64,000 nucleotides of DNA from Micromonospora sp. ATCC 39149 (GTDB lineage: Bacteria; Actinomycetota; Actinomycetes; Mycobacteriales; Micromonosporaceae): positions 5,996,478 through 6,060,477 of the forward strand of contig NZ_GG657738.1 of NCBI RefSeq assembly GCF_000158815.1, in the 5' to 3' direction. Below, one piece after another: positions 19,052-26,734 of this stretch (position 1 is the first letter of the stretch; each line of letters starts with the position of its first letter). The translations under genes were made by a program, and so were the position numbers. The notes under the pieces are model-generated. The model saw only the letters and a list, made by a program, of their open reading frames with translations. It was not told the origin of the DNA and made no database searches.

Positions 19052-19873
19052 GCAGGCGCGTGGACGTGCCCCCGGTGAGGGCGGTGGTGGTGATCGGCGA
19101 GACGTTGATCGACGTGGTGTCGGCGAGCCGCGGCGACGGTGCCGACCTCGGTGTGCGCGAGCTACCCGGCGGCAGCCCCGCGAACGTGGCCGTGACGCTC
19201 GGGCGCCTGGGCCGCGGGCCGGTGCTCGTCACCACACTCGCCGACGACTCGCGCGGCGCCGCCGCGCGGGACTGGCTCGAGGCGTCGGACGTCGCCGTCG
19301 TGGCGCACCGCGCTCGACCCGGGCGCCGCCGCGGTCGAGGACGCGCTGCGCGAGGCCCGCGGGCGCGGGCTGGTGACGTTCGACCCGAACGCGCGCCCGG
19401 CGATCACCCCGGACGTCGCGCAGGTGCTGCCGCGCGTCGAGCGGCTGGTCAGGCTCAGCGACGTCGTCAAGGTGTCCGACGAGGACCTCGGCTGGTACCA
19501 CCCCGGCGCCGACCCGGTGGAGGTGGCCCGCGCCTGGACGGCGTCGGGGCCGGTCCTGGTCGTTGTCACCCGGGGCGCGGACGGCAGCGTGCTCGTACGC
19601 GGCGACGAAGTCGTCACTGTGCCGGGCGTGCCGGTGACCGTGGCCGACACGATCGGCGCCGGCGACACCTTCATGGGGGCGCTCATCGACGCGCTCGTGG
19701 GTCTCGGGGCGCACGGTCCGACCGCGCGAGGCGCTCGCCGCACTGAGCCGGGAGAACTGCGCCGGGCTGCGTCTCGGTCGGCGAGCGCCGCCGCCATCAC
19801 GGTGTCCAGGCCGGGCGCCGACCCACCGACGCCGGCCGAGCTCGACGCGGCGACGCAGGCGGCGACCGCCTGA
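19048..19873 (+). pseudogene. PfkB-family fructokinase, deleted and frameshifted
   Basis: The N-terminal part is good (VIGETLIDVV, LPGGSPANVAVTLGRLG). After LEASDVAVVAH the frame shifts near 19305, and about 60 residues usual for the family are missing. It resumes as ALDPGAAAVEDALREARG and VTFDPNARPAI. The catalytic motif DTIGAGDTF is intact. A second out-of-frame stretch, from about 19715 to 19790, would otherwise read EALAALSRENCAGLRL. If real, mannose-derived fructose cannot be phosphorylated by this operon. Confidence 0.8.
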
Positions 19874-19892
19874 GGCGACAGCGTCACCACGG

Positions 19893-19922
19893 CGGCTGCG
19901 GGTCGGACAAGACCCGCAGCCG
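19893..19922. terminator. Bidirectional terminator between convergent genes
   Basis: A perfect 12-bp stem, CGGCTGCGGGTC / GACCCGCAGCCG, with a 6-nt loop. It sits between the end of the transporter/mannosidase operon and the end of the convergent second beta-mannosidase. Confidence 0.85.
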
Positions 19923-19950
19923 TTCCGGCGGGGACGCGGGGGACGCCCGG

Positions 19951-22416
19951 TCAGTCCTTGTCGGGCCTTTCCTCGGCCCGAGCTGCCGCGTTGGCGGAGC
20001 GCAGCACGCGCGGATGCAGCAGAGCGGACGGGTCGGCCAGGGACGCCGCGGTGCGCACGGTGAAGGCGTGGGTCTCGCCCGCGAGCAGCGAGACGAGCAT
20101 GTCGTCCACTACCGCGTCGGGGGCCACCTTGTCGGCGAGCAGGGCGAGGTCCCGCACGTACGACGTGGCTCGCACGACCACCCGGTAGCCGCCGGCCACG
20201 GGCGTGACCTCGGCGGTGTAGGGCGTCGGGTCGTAGGCGAGGTCGCGGTCCTCGGCGAACTGGTGGTGGACGCGGGCGCCGCCGGCGGCGGCGGCGAACA
20301 GAATCTCGCTTCTCGGATCGACGGGTGTAAGCAGGTCGTCGGTCAGATCCAGCAGGGCGACGGACCGGGGCGCGACATCGAGCGGCAGCTCGGCGGTCGC
20401 CAGGATGTCGCCGGCGAGGGTCTGCCGGGCGGCGAGGATCGTACCCGTCCACGGCTCGTCGTGGTCGTTGACCGCGACCAGTGTGGCTCGTCCCTCGCGG
20501 GGTTGCACGGTCAGCAGCCGCGGCGCGAACGCGTGCTTGAGCGCGTAGTAGAGGGGCTTGGGCCGTTCGTCGCTGTCCACGGCAGCCCAAGAGGTGACCG
20601 GCCAGCAGTCGTTGAGCTGCCAGACAAGGGCTCCGGCCGTCCGTGGCCACCAGGAGCGGAAGTGTTCGACGCCGAACGCCACCGCCCGCGCCTGGTTGAG
20701 CTGTGTCGCCCAGTGCCACTGCTCGAAGTCGTCCGGGACCGGCAGGTGGGGTGCGAGGCCGCGGTCCAGCTTGCCGTTGCCGTCACCGGCCTTCTGGTGG
20801 AGCAGGAACGCGGGTGAGGTGGGTGTCAGCGGCTGGTCGTGGATCCAGCGGGTGAGGGTCGCCCAGGTTGGTGGGCCCTGGAAGCCGAACTCCGCGCAGA
20901 ACCGCGGGATCTGGTCGCGGTAGTGGGTGTAGTCGAGCACGTTCCAGACGTCCCACTCGTGGCGGGTGCCATAGAGGGCGTCGTTGGGCGGAAGGTCGCC
21001 AGGGCTGTAGGGGCTGCCGGGCGCGTAGGGGCGGGTGGGGTCCAGTTCGGTGACGAGTCCGGGCAGCAGTTCGGTGTAGTAGCCGAGCCCCCAACTGCGT
21101 CCGTCGAGGGCCTCCTGCCAACCCTCCCAGTCAGTGTAGGCGGGCAGGTTCTCGTTGTTGCCGTTCCACAGCACGAGCGACGGGCGGGCGACCAGCCGGG
21201 TGACGTTCTCCCGCGCCTCGGCCTCGACCTCGCCACACAGGGGCTCTTCCTCGGCGTAGAAGGCGCACGCAAAGGGGAAGTCCTGCCACACCAGCACGCC
21301 GCGTTCGTCGCAGGCGTCGTAGAAGTCGTCGGTCTCGTAGATGCCGCCACCCCAGATCCGCAGCATGTTCATGTTCGCCCCGACGGCCTGGTCGATCCGG
21401 CGGGCGAGCCGCTCGGGGGTGACCCGGGTGAGGAGGTGGTCGTCCGGGATCCAGTTGGCACCCTTGGCGAAGACCCGGGTGCCGTTGACAACGAAGGTGA
21501 ACGGCGTGCCGGTCTCGTCCGGCTCGGTGTCCACGGCGACGGTGCGGAACCCGATCCGGCGCCGGTCGGTGTCCACCGGCTCGCCGTCGGCCAGGAGCGT
21601 GATGGCCAGCTCGTAGAGCGGCTGCTCGCCGTAGCCGACCGGCCACCAAAGCCGGGCGCCCGGCACGAGGACGGTGACGTGGGCGGCGTCGCCGGATACG
21701 GTTACCCGTTCCTCGCGGTCGCCGACCGTGACCACCGCGGTGTAGTCGCGGTCCGAGGCGCGGTCCAGTTCCAGGTGTACGTCGACGCGTCCGGTGCCGT
21801 CGGCGTCGACGGCGACGAGCGGGCGCACCCTGGCCAGGCGGGAGGTGTCCCAGCGTTCCAGCCGCACAGGCTTCCAGATGCCGGCCGTCTGCAGGTCCGG
21901 TCCCCAGTCCCAGCCGAACGAGCAGGCCATCTTGCGGATCGCGTTGTACGGGTGCGGGTAGGCGCGCTGACGCCAGCCGAGCCGGGCCTCCATCTGCTCG
22001 GCGTGGGTGAGCGCGGATCCCAGCGTCACGGTCAGCTCGTTGCCGCCCTCCCGCAGCGACTCGCGGACGTCGAACCGGTAGCCGCGGTGCATGTTGGCGG
22101 TGTGGCCGAGCACGACGCCGTTGAGCTCGATGGTGGCGACCGTGTCGATGCCGTCGAAGACCAGCTCGACCCGCTCGCCCACGCCGGGCGCACTCGCCTG
22201 GAACCCCGTCGTGTACTGCCAGTCGACGCGGTGCATCCAGGTCAGGGCCGCCTCGTTGCGGTCCAGATACGGGTCGGGGATGAGGCCGGCGGCCATCAGG
22301 TCGAGGTGGGTGCTGCCGGGCACCTGAGCGGGAACGTCCCGCTCGGCGAGGATGTCCGGCGCGGGGCCTTTGATGGCACGCAGACGCCAGCCCGCGTGCA
22401 AGGTCGTGCGCATCAT
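19951..22416 (-). CDS. Beta-mannosidase, GH2 (paralogue 2)
   Basis: An 821-residue cytoplasmic enzyme. The start at 22416 has GAGGAGGA 5 nt upstream; an earlier in-frame ATG at 22488 would lie inside the promoter. Architecture is the same as paralogue 1, with predicted acid/base Glu422 in NGNNEN and nucleophile Glu509 in AEFGFQ. The two enzymes share short motifs but diverge widely, so they probably split substrate lengths or linkages. It is transcribed alone, facing the first mannoside operon, with ROK2 upstream on the same strand. Confidence 0.95.
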   Translation of the reverse strand: MMRTTLHAGWRLRAIKGPAPDILAERDVPAQVPGSTHLDLMAAGLIPDPYLDRNEAALTWMHRVDWQYTTGFQASAPGVGERVELVFDGIDTVATIELNGVVLGHTANMHRGYRFDVRESLREGGNELTVTLGSALTHAEQMEARLGWRQRAYPHPYNAIRKMACSFGWDWGPDLQTAGIWKPVRLERWDTSRLARVRPLVAVDADGTGRVDVHLELDRASDRDYTAVVTVGDREERVTVSGDAAHVTVLVPGARLWWPVGYGEQPLYELAITLLADGEPVDTDRRRIGFRTVAVDTEPDETGTPFTFVVNGTRVFAKGANWIPDDHLLTRVTPERLARRIDQAVGANMNMLRIWGGGIYETDDFYDACDERGVLVWQDFPFACAFYAEEEPLCGEVEAEARENVTRLVARPSLVLWNGNNENLPAYTDWEGWQEALDGRSWGLGYYTELLPGLVTELDPTRPYAPGSPYSPGDLPPNDALYGTRHEWDVWNVLDYTHYRDQIPRFCAEFGFQGPPTWATLTRWIHDQPLTPTSPAFLLHQKAGDGNGKLDRGLAPHLPVPDDFEQWHWATQLNQARAVAFGVEHFRSWWPRTAGALVWQLNDCWPVTSWAAVDSDERPKPLYYALKHAFAPRLLTVQPREGRATLVAVNDHDEPWTGTILAARQTLAGDILATAELPLDVAPRSVALLDLTDDLLTPVDPRSEILFAAAAGGARVHHQFAEDRDLAYDPTPYTAEVTPVAGGYRVVVRATSYVRDLALLADKVAPDAVVDDMLVSLLAGETHAFTVRTAASLADPSALLHPRVLRSANAAARAEERPDKD

Positions 22417-22458
22417 CGGGGTCCTCCTCGTTGGCGGCAGGGACCAGACACGAGGATG

Positions 22459-22488
22459 ATCCTTACGTAGGTTACCGAAGTAAGTCAA
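22459..22488 (-). promoter_or_regulatory. Promoter with ROK-type operator for beta-mannosidase 2
   Basis: On the minus strand, TTGACT (22483-22488), a 17-bp spacer and TAAGGAT (22459-22465), the same layout as at 9401-9430. The plus-strand element GGTTACCGAAGTAAGTC (22470-22486) overlaps the -35 and the spacer and matches the element upstream of ROK2. Confidence 0.6.
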
Positions 22489-22509
22489 CGCACCAGGTGC
22501 GCAGGGGCC

Positions 22510-23790
22510 TCAGCGGACAGCGACATCCGGGCCCAAACGCGCGGCGTCGCCCGAACCGGCGGCGCGCGTCCTGCCCTCCGGGCGGGGACGGCCGAGGGTC
22601 AGCTCGCTCTGCAGGACGAGGACCGCCCCGCCGATCGCCGCCGCGTCCGACCCGTTGACCGACGGCACGATCCGTACCGGGTGCGCCCGCCGTGCGAACA
22701 TGCGGCGGTCCACCTCCTGCTGGATCATCGCCTGGTAGATCGAGCCGGCCACCGCGAAGCTCGGGCCGGCCAGGACGATCGCGTCCAGATCGAACAGGCA
22801 CGCCATGGTGACCGCCGCGCAACCGAGATAGCGGGCCGACTGCTCGACGAGGCCCCGTGCGTCGGTGTCGCCGGCGTTCGCCGCGGCCGCGATCCGCGCG
22901 AACTCGGTGAGGACGTCGGCGGCGGTCGGGTCCAGCGCCAGCCGCCGGGCGAGCCCCGGTGTGGCCAGGGCCTGCCGGACCAGCGCCGACGGGCCTGCGT
23001 AGTTCTCCAGGCAGCCGACGTTGCCGCACGGGCACTCGTCGCCGTTGATGTCGATCGAGATGTGACCGATCTCCACGCTGTTCGAGGAACTTCCCCGATA
23101 GACCTCGCCAGCGACCACGACCCCGCCGCCGATCCCGGTGGCCATGTAGATGCAGCCATAGGTGCTACGCGGGTCCACCGAGCCCATCCAGTACTCGCCG
23201 ATCGCGGCCGCCGCCGCGTCGTTGTCGAGCAGGACGGGCAGCCCGAGACTCTCCGCCAGCCGCCGCACGACCGGGTGGTCGAGCCACTCGTCGGTCGGCT
23301 GCGGCGTCAACAGCACGCCCGCGTGTCGATCCTGCGGCCCGTAGCTGACCAGGCCGACCCCCAATACCCTGTCGCGATCGACGGCCGCCGTGGCCAGCAA
23401 CGCGTCCACCTGAGTGGCCACCAACGGCAGTGCCCGCTCCGGCGGCATCGACGCCACCCCCTGGAACGACGTCCGGGCCACCTGCCGGCCCGCCAGGTCG
23501 ACGACAACGATCACGCACGTGTTGCGCTCGAGCTGGACCCCGACGCTGTAGCGGGCCAGCGGATTGAGCTGCACCATGGTGCGTGGCTTGCCACCCGTCG
23601 GCGCACCCCGGCCAGACTCGACCACCAGGCCGTCACCCATCAGCTCGCGCACGACCTCGGAGATCGTCGCGCCGGTCAGACCCGTCGCCGCCGCGAGCTC
23701 CACCCGGCTGATGCTGCGCGCCGACCTGATCACGTCCAGCACCAGGCCGCGCGTCTTCGGCCGGCTGGCCCAGATCGGGCTGCTCGCCAC
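22510..23790 (-). CDS. ROK-family transcriptional repressor (ROK2)
   Basis: A 426-residue protein. GTG 23790 is preferred because GGGGGAGGG precedes it and because the operator-like element at 23824-23840 would otherwise be coding; an ATG at 23859 is also in frame. Winged helix ISRVELAAATGLTGATISEV, then a ROK domain with IYMATGIGGGVV, EIGHISIDI and the zinc motif C-P-C-G-N-V-G-C. Likely the repressor of the beta-mannosidase genes and of itself. Confidence 0.9.
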   Translation of the reverse strand: MASSPIWASRPKTRGLVLDVIRSARSISRVELAAATGLTGATISEVVRELMGDGLVVESGRGAPTGGKPRTMVQLNPLARYSVGVQLERNTCVIVVVDLAGRQVARTSFQGVASMPPERALPLVATQVDALLATAAVDRDRVLGVGLVSYGPQDRHAGVLLTPQPTDEWLDHPVVRRLAESLGLPVLLDNDAAAAAIGEYWMGSVDPRSTYGCIYMATGIGGGVVVAGEVYRGSSSNSVEIGHISIDINGDECPCGNVGCLENYAGPSALVRQALATPGLARRLALDPTAADVLTEFARIAAAANAGDTDARGLVEQSARYLGCAAVTMACLFDLDAIVLAGPSFAVAGSIYQAMIQQEVDRRMFARRAHPVRIVPSVNGSDAAAIGGAVLVLQSELTLGRPRPEGRTRAAGSGDAARLGPDVAVR

Positions 23791-23823
23791 GGTCCCTCCC
23801 CCTGTATTCCGCCCGCTTTGCCA

Positions 23824-23840
23824 GGTTACTTCACTTACCG
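23824..23840. promoter_or_regulatory. ROK2 autoregulatory operator candidate
   Basis: GGTTACTTCACTTACCG lies 34 bp upstream of the ROK2 start. Aligned with 22470-22486 and the minus strand of 9407-9423, ten of seventeen positions are invariant. Confidence 0.5.
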
Positions 23841-23897
23841 CTTTCTTGGTCACCCGCACTGCCTTCGCCCATAACTCAAGCGCGGCCCTGCGGTGTA

Positions 23898-23944
23898 TTG
23901 ACTTTCATAACCAGCCTAATAAAGGGTGTTCCGTAGCGCTCCCA
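23898..23944 (+). promoter_or_regulatory. Promoter and CebR-like half box of the GH5 remnant
   Basis: TTGACT (23898-23903) is followed after 16 bp by TAAAGG. Just downstream, CCGTAGCGCTCCCA (23931-23944) matches the CebR/CelR box at 11 of 14 positions, with its right half perfect. It appears to be the surviving control region of a cellulase gene. Confidence 0.45.
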
Positions 23945-23973
23945 TCGATCTCTCACCAGCACGAGGAGATCAG

Positions 23974-24460
23974 ATGCAACATCGTCATGCGCTGCTGGCC
24001 GCCGGCACCGCTGGCGCGCTGATGCTGGGTGGCATGGCAACGGCCACCCTCCCTGCCGCGGCGGCCTCCCCCGGCTGCGCGGTCAAGTACCTACCAACAG
24101 GGCGTCAAGGACTACGTGGACCTCTTGGTCGCCAACGGCATCAACGTCATCCTCGACCTGCACTGGAACTGGGGCGCCTACACGAACAGCCCGGACTGGC
24201 ACTGCAAGGACGAGCACGCCACCTGCCAGAAGCCGATGCCGGACGCGCGGTACGCCCCGCAGTTCTGGACCGGCGTCGCCAACACCTTCAAGGGCAACGA
24301 CGCGGTCGTCTTCGACCTGTTCAACGAGCCGTACCCGGACATGCCCGCCGAATGGAACAAGACCCTGGGCTGGCAGTGCCTACGCGACGGCGGCACCTGC
24401 GCCGGCCTCCCCTACGAGGCCGCCGGCATGCAGGACCTCGTTCTCGTCGTAGGGAAAGTT
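23974..24460 (+). pseudogene. GH5 cellulase, internally deleted and truncated
   Basis: ATG 23974 opens a signal peptide and the first residues of a mature CBM2-like start (AASPGCAVKY). The frame then breaks near 24090, and the middle of a GH5 catalytic barrel appears in another frame: YQQGVKDYVDLLVANGINVI, LDLHWNWGAY and VFDLFNEPYPD (the acid/base Asn-Glu pair). Homology ends at EAAGMQDLV. Both the CBM2/linker/early GH5 part and the nucleophile half are missing, so it cannot be active. Confidence 0.8.
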
Positions 24461-24605
24461 GTCCCTGGCGTCCGCCCAGTTGCCCCTCGGAATCGGCTGG
24501 TAGCTACCTGCGCCGTACGGCCATCATCATCATGTGCTCCATGTCAGTAGCCGATGCCATCTCAGGCTCGGCACGCGGCGGTGCCTGAACCGGATGCGGT
24601 GGCGG

Positions 24606-25410
24606 CTATCCCAGGCGCCATTGTTGGTTGTTGCCGCCGTTGCAGGACCACAGTTGTGCCAGGGCGCCGTTGGCGGTGGAGCCGCCGGTGACGTCGAGGC
24701 AGAGGCCGGACTGGACGCCGGTGATGGTGCCGTTGGCGTTGACGTTCCACTGTTGGTTGGGGTTGCCGGTGCAGTCCCAGATGGTGAGCTGGGTGTCGTT
24801 GGTCTGGGAGGCGTTCGGGACGTCCAGGCACTTGCCCGCGCCCACCGCGCGGATCGGCCCGCCGGAGGCCGGCGGCGTGGTGACCGGCGGGGACGACGGC
24901 TGACCGGTGGATCCGTACGGGCATTCGCTGAGGTACCGCGAGACGCCCGTGGAGTCCGCGAGTGACGGGCACAGGAACTGCGTGTAGCGGTTGTCGTTGT
25001 CGAGGAAGATCTTCAGCCAGGGGATCTCCCGCCGGGTCACCTGGGAGTTGCCCCAGGTGGGGAACCCGTGGCCGCCGCCGGAGAGCTCGACGTAGGCGCC
25101 CTTCGTGGTGGACGGTTTGGTGGCCCACAGACTGTTGAGCGAGGACGCGGGGATGGTGCCGTCGTCCCGCGCGCCCATCATCAGCGTGGGTACTCGTACG
25201 CTGGACAGGTTCTGGGAGAACGAGGCCGGCGCCAGGGGCACGGCCGCCTTGAGTGAGGGTCGGCGCATGGTGGCGCTGATGGCACCGCCGCCGCCCATGC
25301 AGTGACCGAGCACGGCGAGCCGATTCGGGTCGGCCCGGTCTCGGACCGGGCTCTGCCCGGTGAGGTATTCCAGCGCGGCCAGTATGTCGATGCGTCGCGA
25401 GCATGTATGT
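24606..25410 (-). pseudogene. Polyester-hydrolase/lipase-like enzyme with CBM13, N-truncated
   Basis: The minus strand from about 25410 encodes the second half of a cutinase-like dienelactone-hydrolase-fold enzyme of the actinobacterial polyester-hydrolase type. The nucleophile elbow reads GHCMGGGG, with the acid in GARDDGTIP and the histidine in SGGGHGFPTW. A linker and a ricin-B/CBM13 domain follow (CLDVPNASQTNDTQL ... NNQQWRLG). The signal peptide and about 110 N-terminal residues are missing, and an unrelated stretch fills the frame to 25463. The usual nucleophile Ser is Cys here (TGC). Probably inactive. Confidence 0.75.
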
Positions 25411-25484
25411 CCGGTTCGGGCGCGGAGCTGGTTGATGGCATCAAGAAACTGGGCCAGCCTCACCCGGGTCGCGGGAGGCGGGCG

Positions 25485-26633
25485 TCAGCGGCCGAGGATG
25501 CGGTGCTGCAGAGCGATGACGGCGGCGCCCCGGGCCCACTCGCTGAAGGTGAAAGGCTTGACCACCACGTCGATGGGCGTCGAGGTCCAGTGGGTATGGG
25601 CGGCGAGCGCCGCGTCGAACGCCCCGGCGCACACGTCGTACATCGCCACCGCCTCACCGGACAGGATGACCAGCTGCACGCCGGTGATGTTCGCGACCGT
25701 GGCGACCACCTGCCCAAGAGCTTCGCCGGCCTCCTCCAAGATGCGCCGGGCAGCAGGCTGGCCCTCCGCCGCCAGCGCCAGGCACGCCTCGAAGGTCAGA
25801 TCCGGACGGTCGAGGGTCGTCGCGACAGCGCGACGGATCGCCGCCGAGCTCACGTACGCCCGGGCGCAGCCGCGGTGGCCCATCTCGCACAGCGGACCGC
25901 TGTCGTGGATCGACATGTGGCCCACCAGGCCAGTGCCTCGGCCGGCGCCACGCACGAGGCGGTCGCCGATCACGAGGCCGCAACCGAGACCGGCGCCTAC
26001 CGTGACCAGCGCGAACGAGCTGTGCCCCACGCCCGCACCGAACCACTGCTGCGCGGCGGTCAGCGCGCGTACGTCGTTCTCCACCACCACCGCTGGTATG
26101 CCCGTGGCCGCCGCAACGAGGCCGCCCAGGGGCACATTCCGCCAACCCAGAAACGGAGAGGTGGGCACGACCGGGTCTCCTCCGGAGGCCGTGCCCGCCA
26201 GGCTTATCCCGACCGCCGCGGGCGGCTTCCCCGATCCGGTCAGATCGCGTACGGCCTCGCCGACGCAGGCCACGACGTCGTCGACGTCGTGGCTGATCAG
26301 GGGGCGACGCAGCTCGCGCTGTATCTCGGCGCGAAGATCGGTGCGGACCGCGAACAGCTCGTCTTCGGTCAGCTTGACACCGATCAACGCCGCACGGGCC
26401 GGATCGACCGCCAGTGGCTGGGAGGGGCGACCCATCGCGTTGCGGTCGCCGACCGGCTGTTGGAGCAGATAGCCATCTTGCAGCAACGGCTTGGTCAGCT
26501 TGGTCACGGCGGACGGCGACAGGTCCAGCCGGCGTGCCGCCTCTGCCCGTGACAGCGGCCCGTGCACCAGCAGCTCCACGAAAACCGATCGCATGCCCTC
26601 GGTCAGATGCGCCTCGGACAACACACTGGACAT
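25485..26633 (-). CDS. ROK-family transcriptional repressor (ROK3)
   Basis: A 382-residue protein; the start MSSVLSEAHLTEGM at 26633 begins the recognisable winged helix (SRAEAARRLDLSPSAVTKL). ROK domain motifs are VTVGAGLGCGLV and LVGHMSIHD, with the zinc region reduced to C-E-M-G-H-R-G-C. It is divergently transcribed from the alpha-galactosidase pseudogene across about 100 bp holding a palindrome, so it probably controlled galactoside use. Confidence 0.9.
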   Translation of the reverse strand: MSSVLSEAHLTEGMRSVFVELLVHGPLSRAEAARRLDLSPSAVTKLTKPLLQDGYLLQQPVGDRNAMGRPSQPLAVDPARAALIGVKLTEDELFAVRTDLRAEIQRELRRPLISHDVDDVVACVGEAVRDLTGSGKPPAAVGISLAGTASGGDPVVPTSPFLGWRNVPLGGLVAAATGIPAVVVENDVRALTAAQQWFGAGVGHSSFALVTVGAGLGCGLVIGDRLVRGAGRGTGLVGHMSIHDSGPLCEMGHRGCARAYVSSAAIRRAVATTLDRPDLTFEACLALAAEGQPAARRILEEAGEALGQVVATVANITGVQLVILSGEAVAMYDVCAGAFDAALAAHTHWTSTPIDVVVKPFTFSEWARGAAVIALQHRILGR

Positions 26634-26693
26634 CCTGACCGGGTTTGTTGATGATGTCAAGGAATGAACGTGGCCCGCTCGCCGCTCGGCGCT

Positions 26694-26707
26694 TGTTCTG
26701 CCGAACA
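26694..26707. promoter_or_regulatory. Palindromic operator candidate between ROK3 and alpha-galactosidase
   Basis: TGTTC-TGCC-GAACA has perfect 5-bp arms and lies 28 bp before the GTG of the galactosidase gene and 61 bp before ROK3. It is a plausible site for ROK3. Confidence 0.45.
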
Positions 26708-26734
26708 TAGTTCACGGAGGACATAATACCGCTG

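Noticed and set aside
20839..22470. Plus-strand open frame of 543 codons opposite beta-mannosidase 2
   Set aside because: Translation is repetitive Val/Gly/Arg/Asp with no domain; shadow of the real minus-strand gene.
24447..24540. A short minus-strand stretch (YGAGSYQPIPRGNWADARDN) as a gene fragment
   Set aside because: It is protein-like, but too short, overlaps the GH5 tail and matches no family I know.
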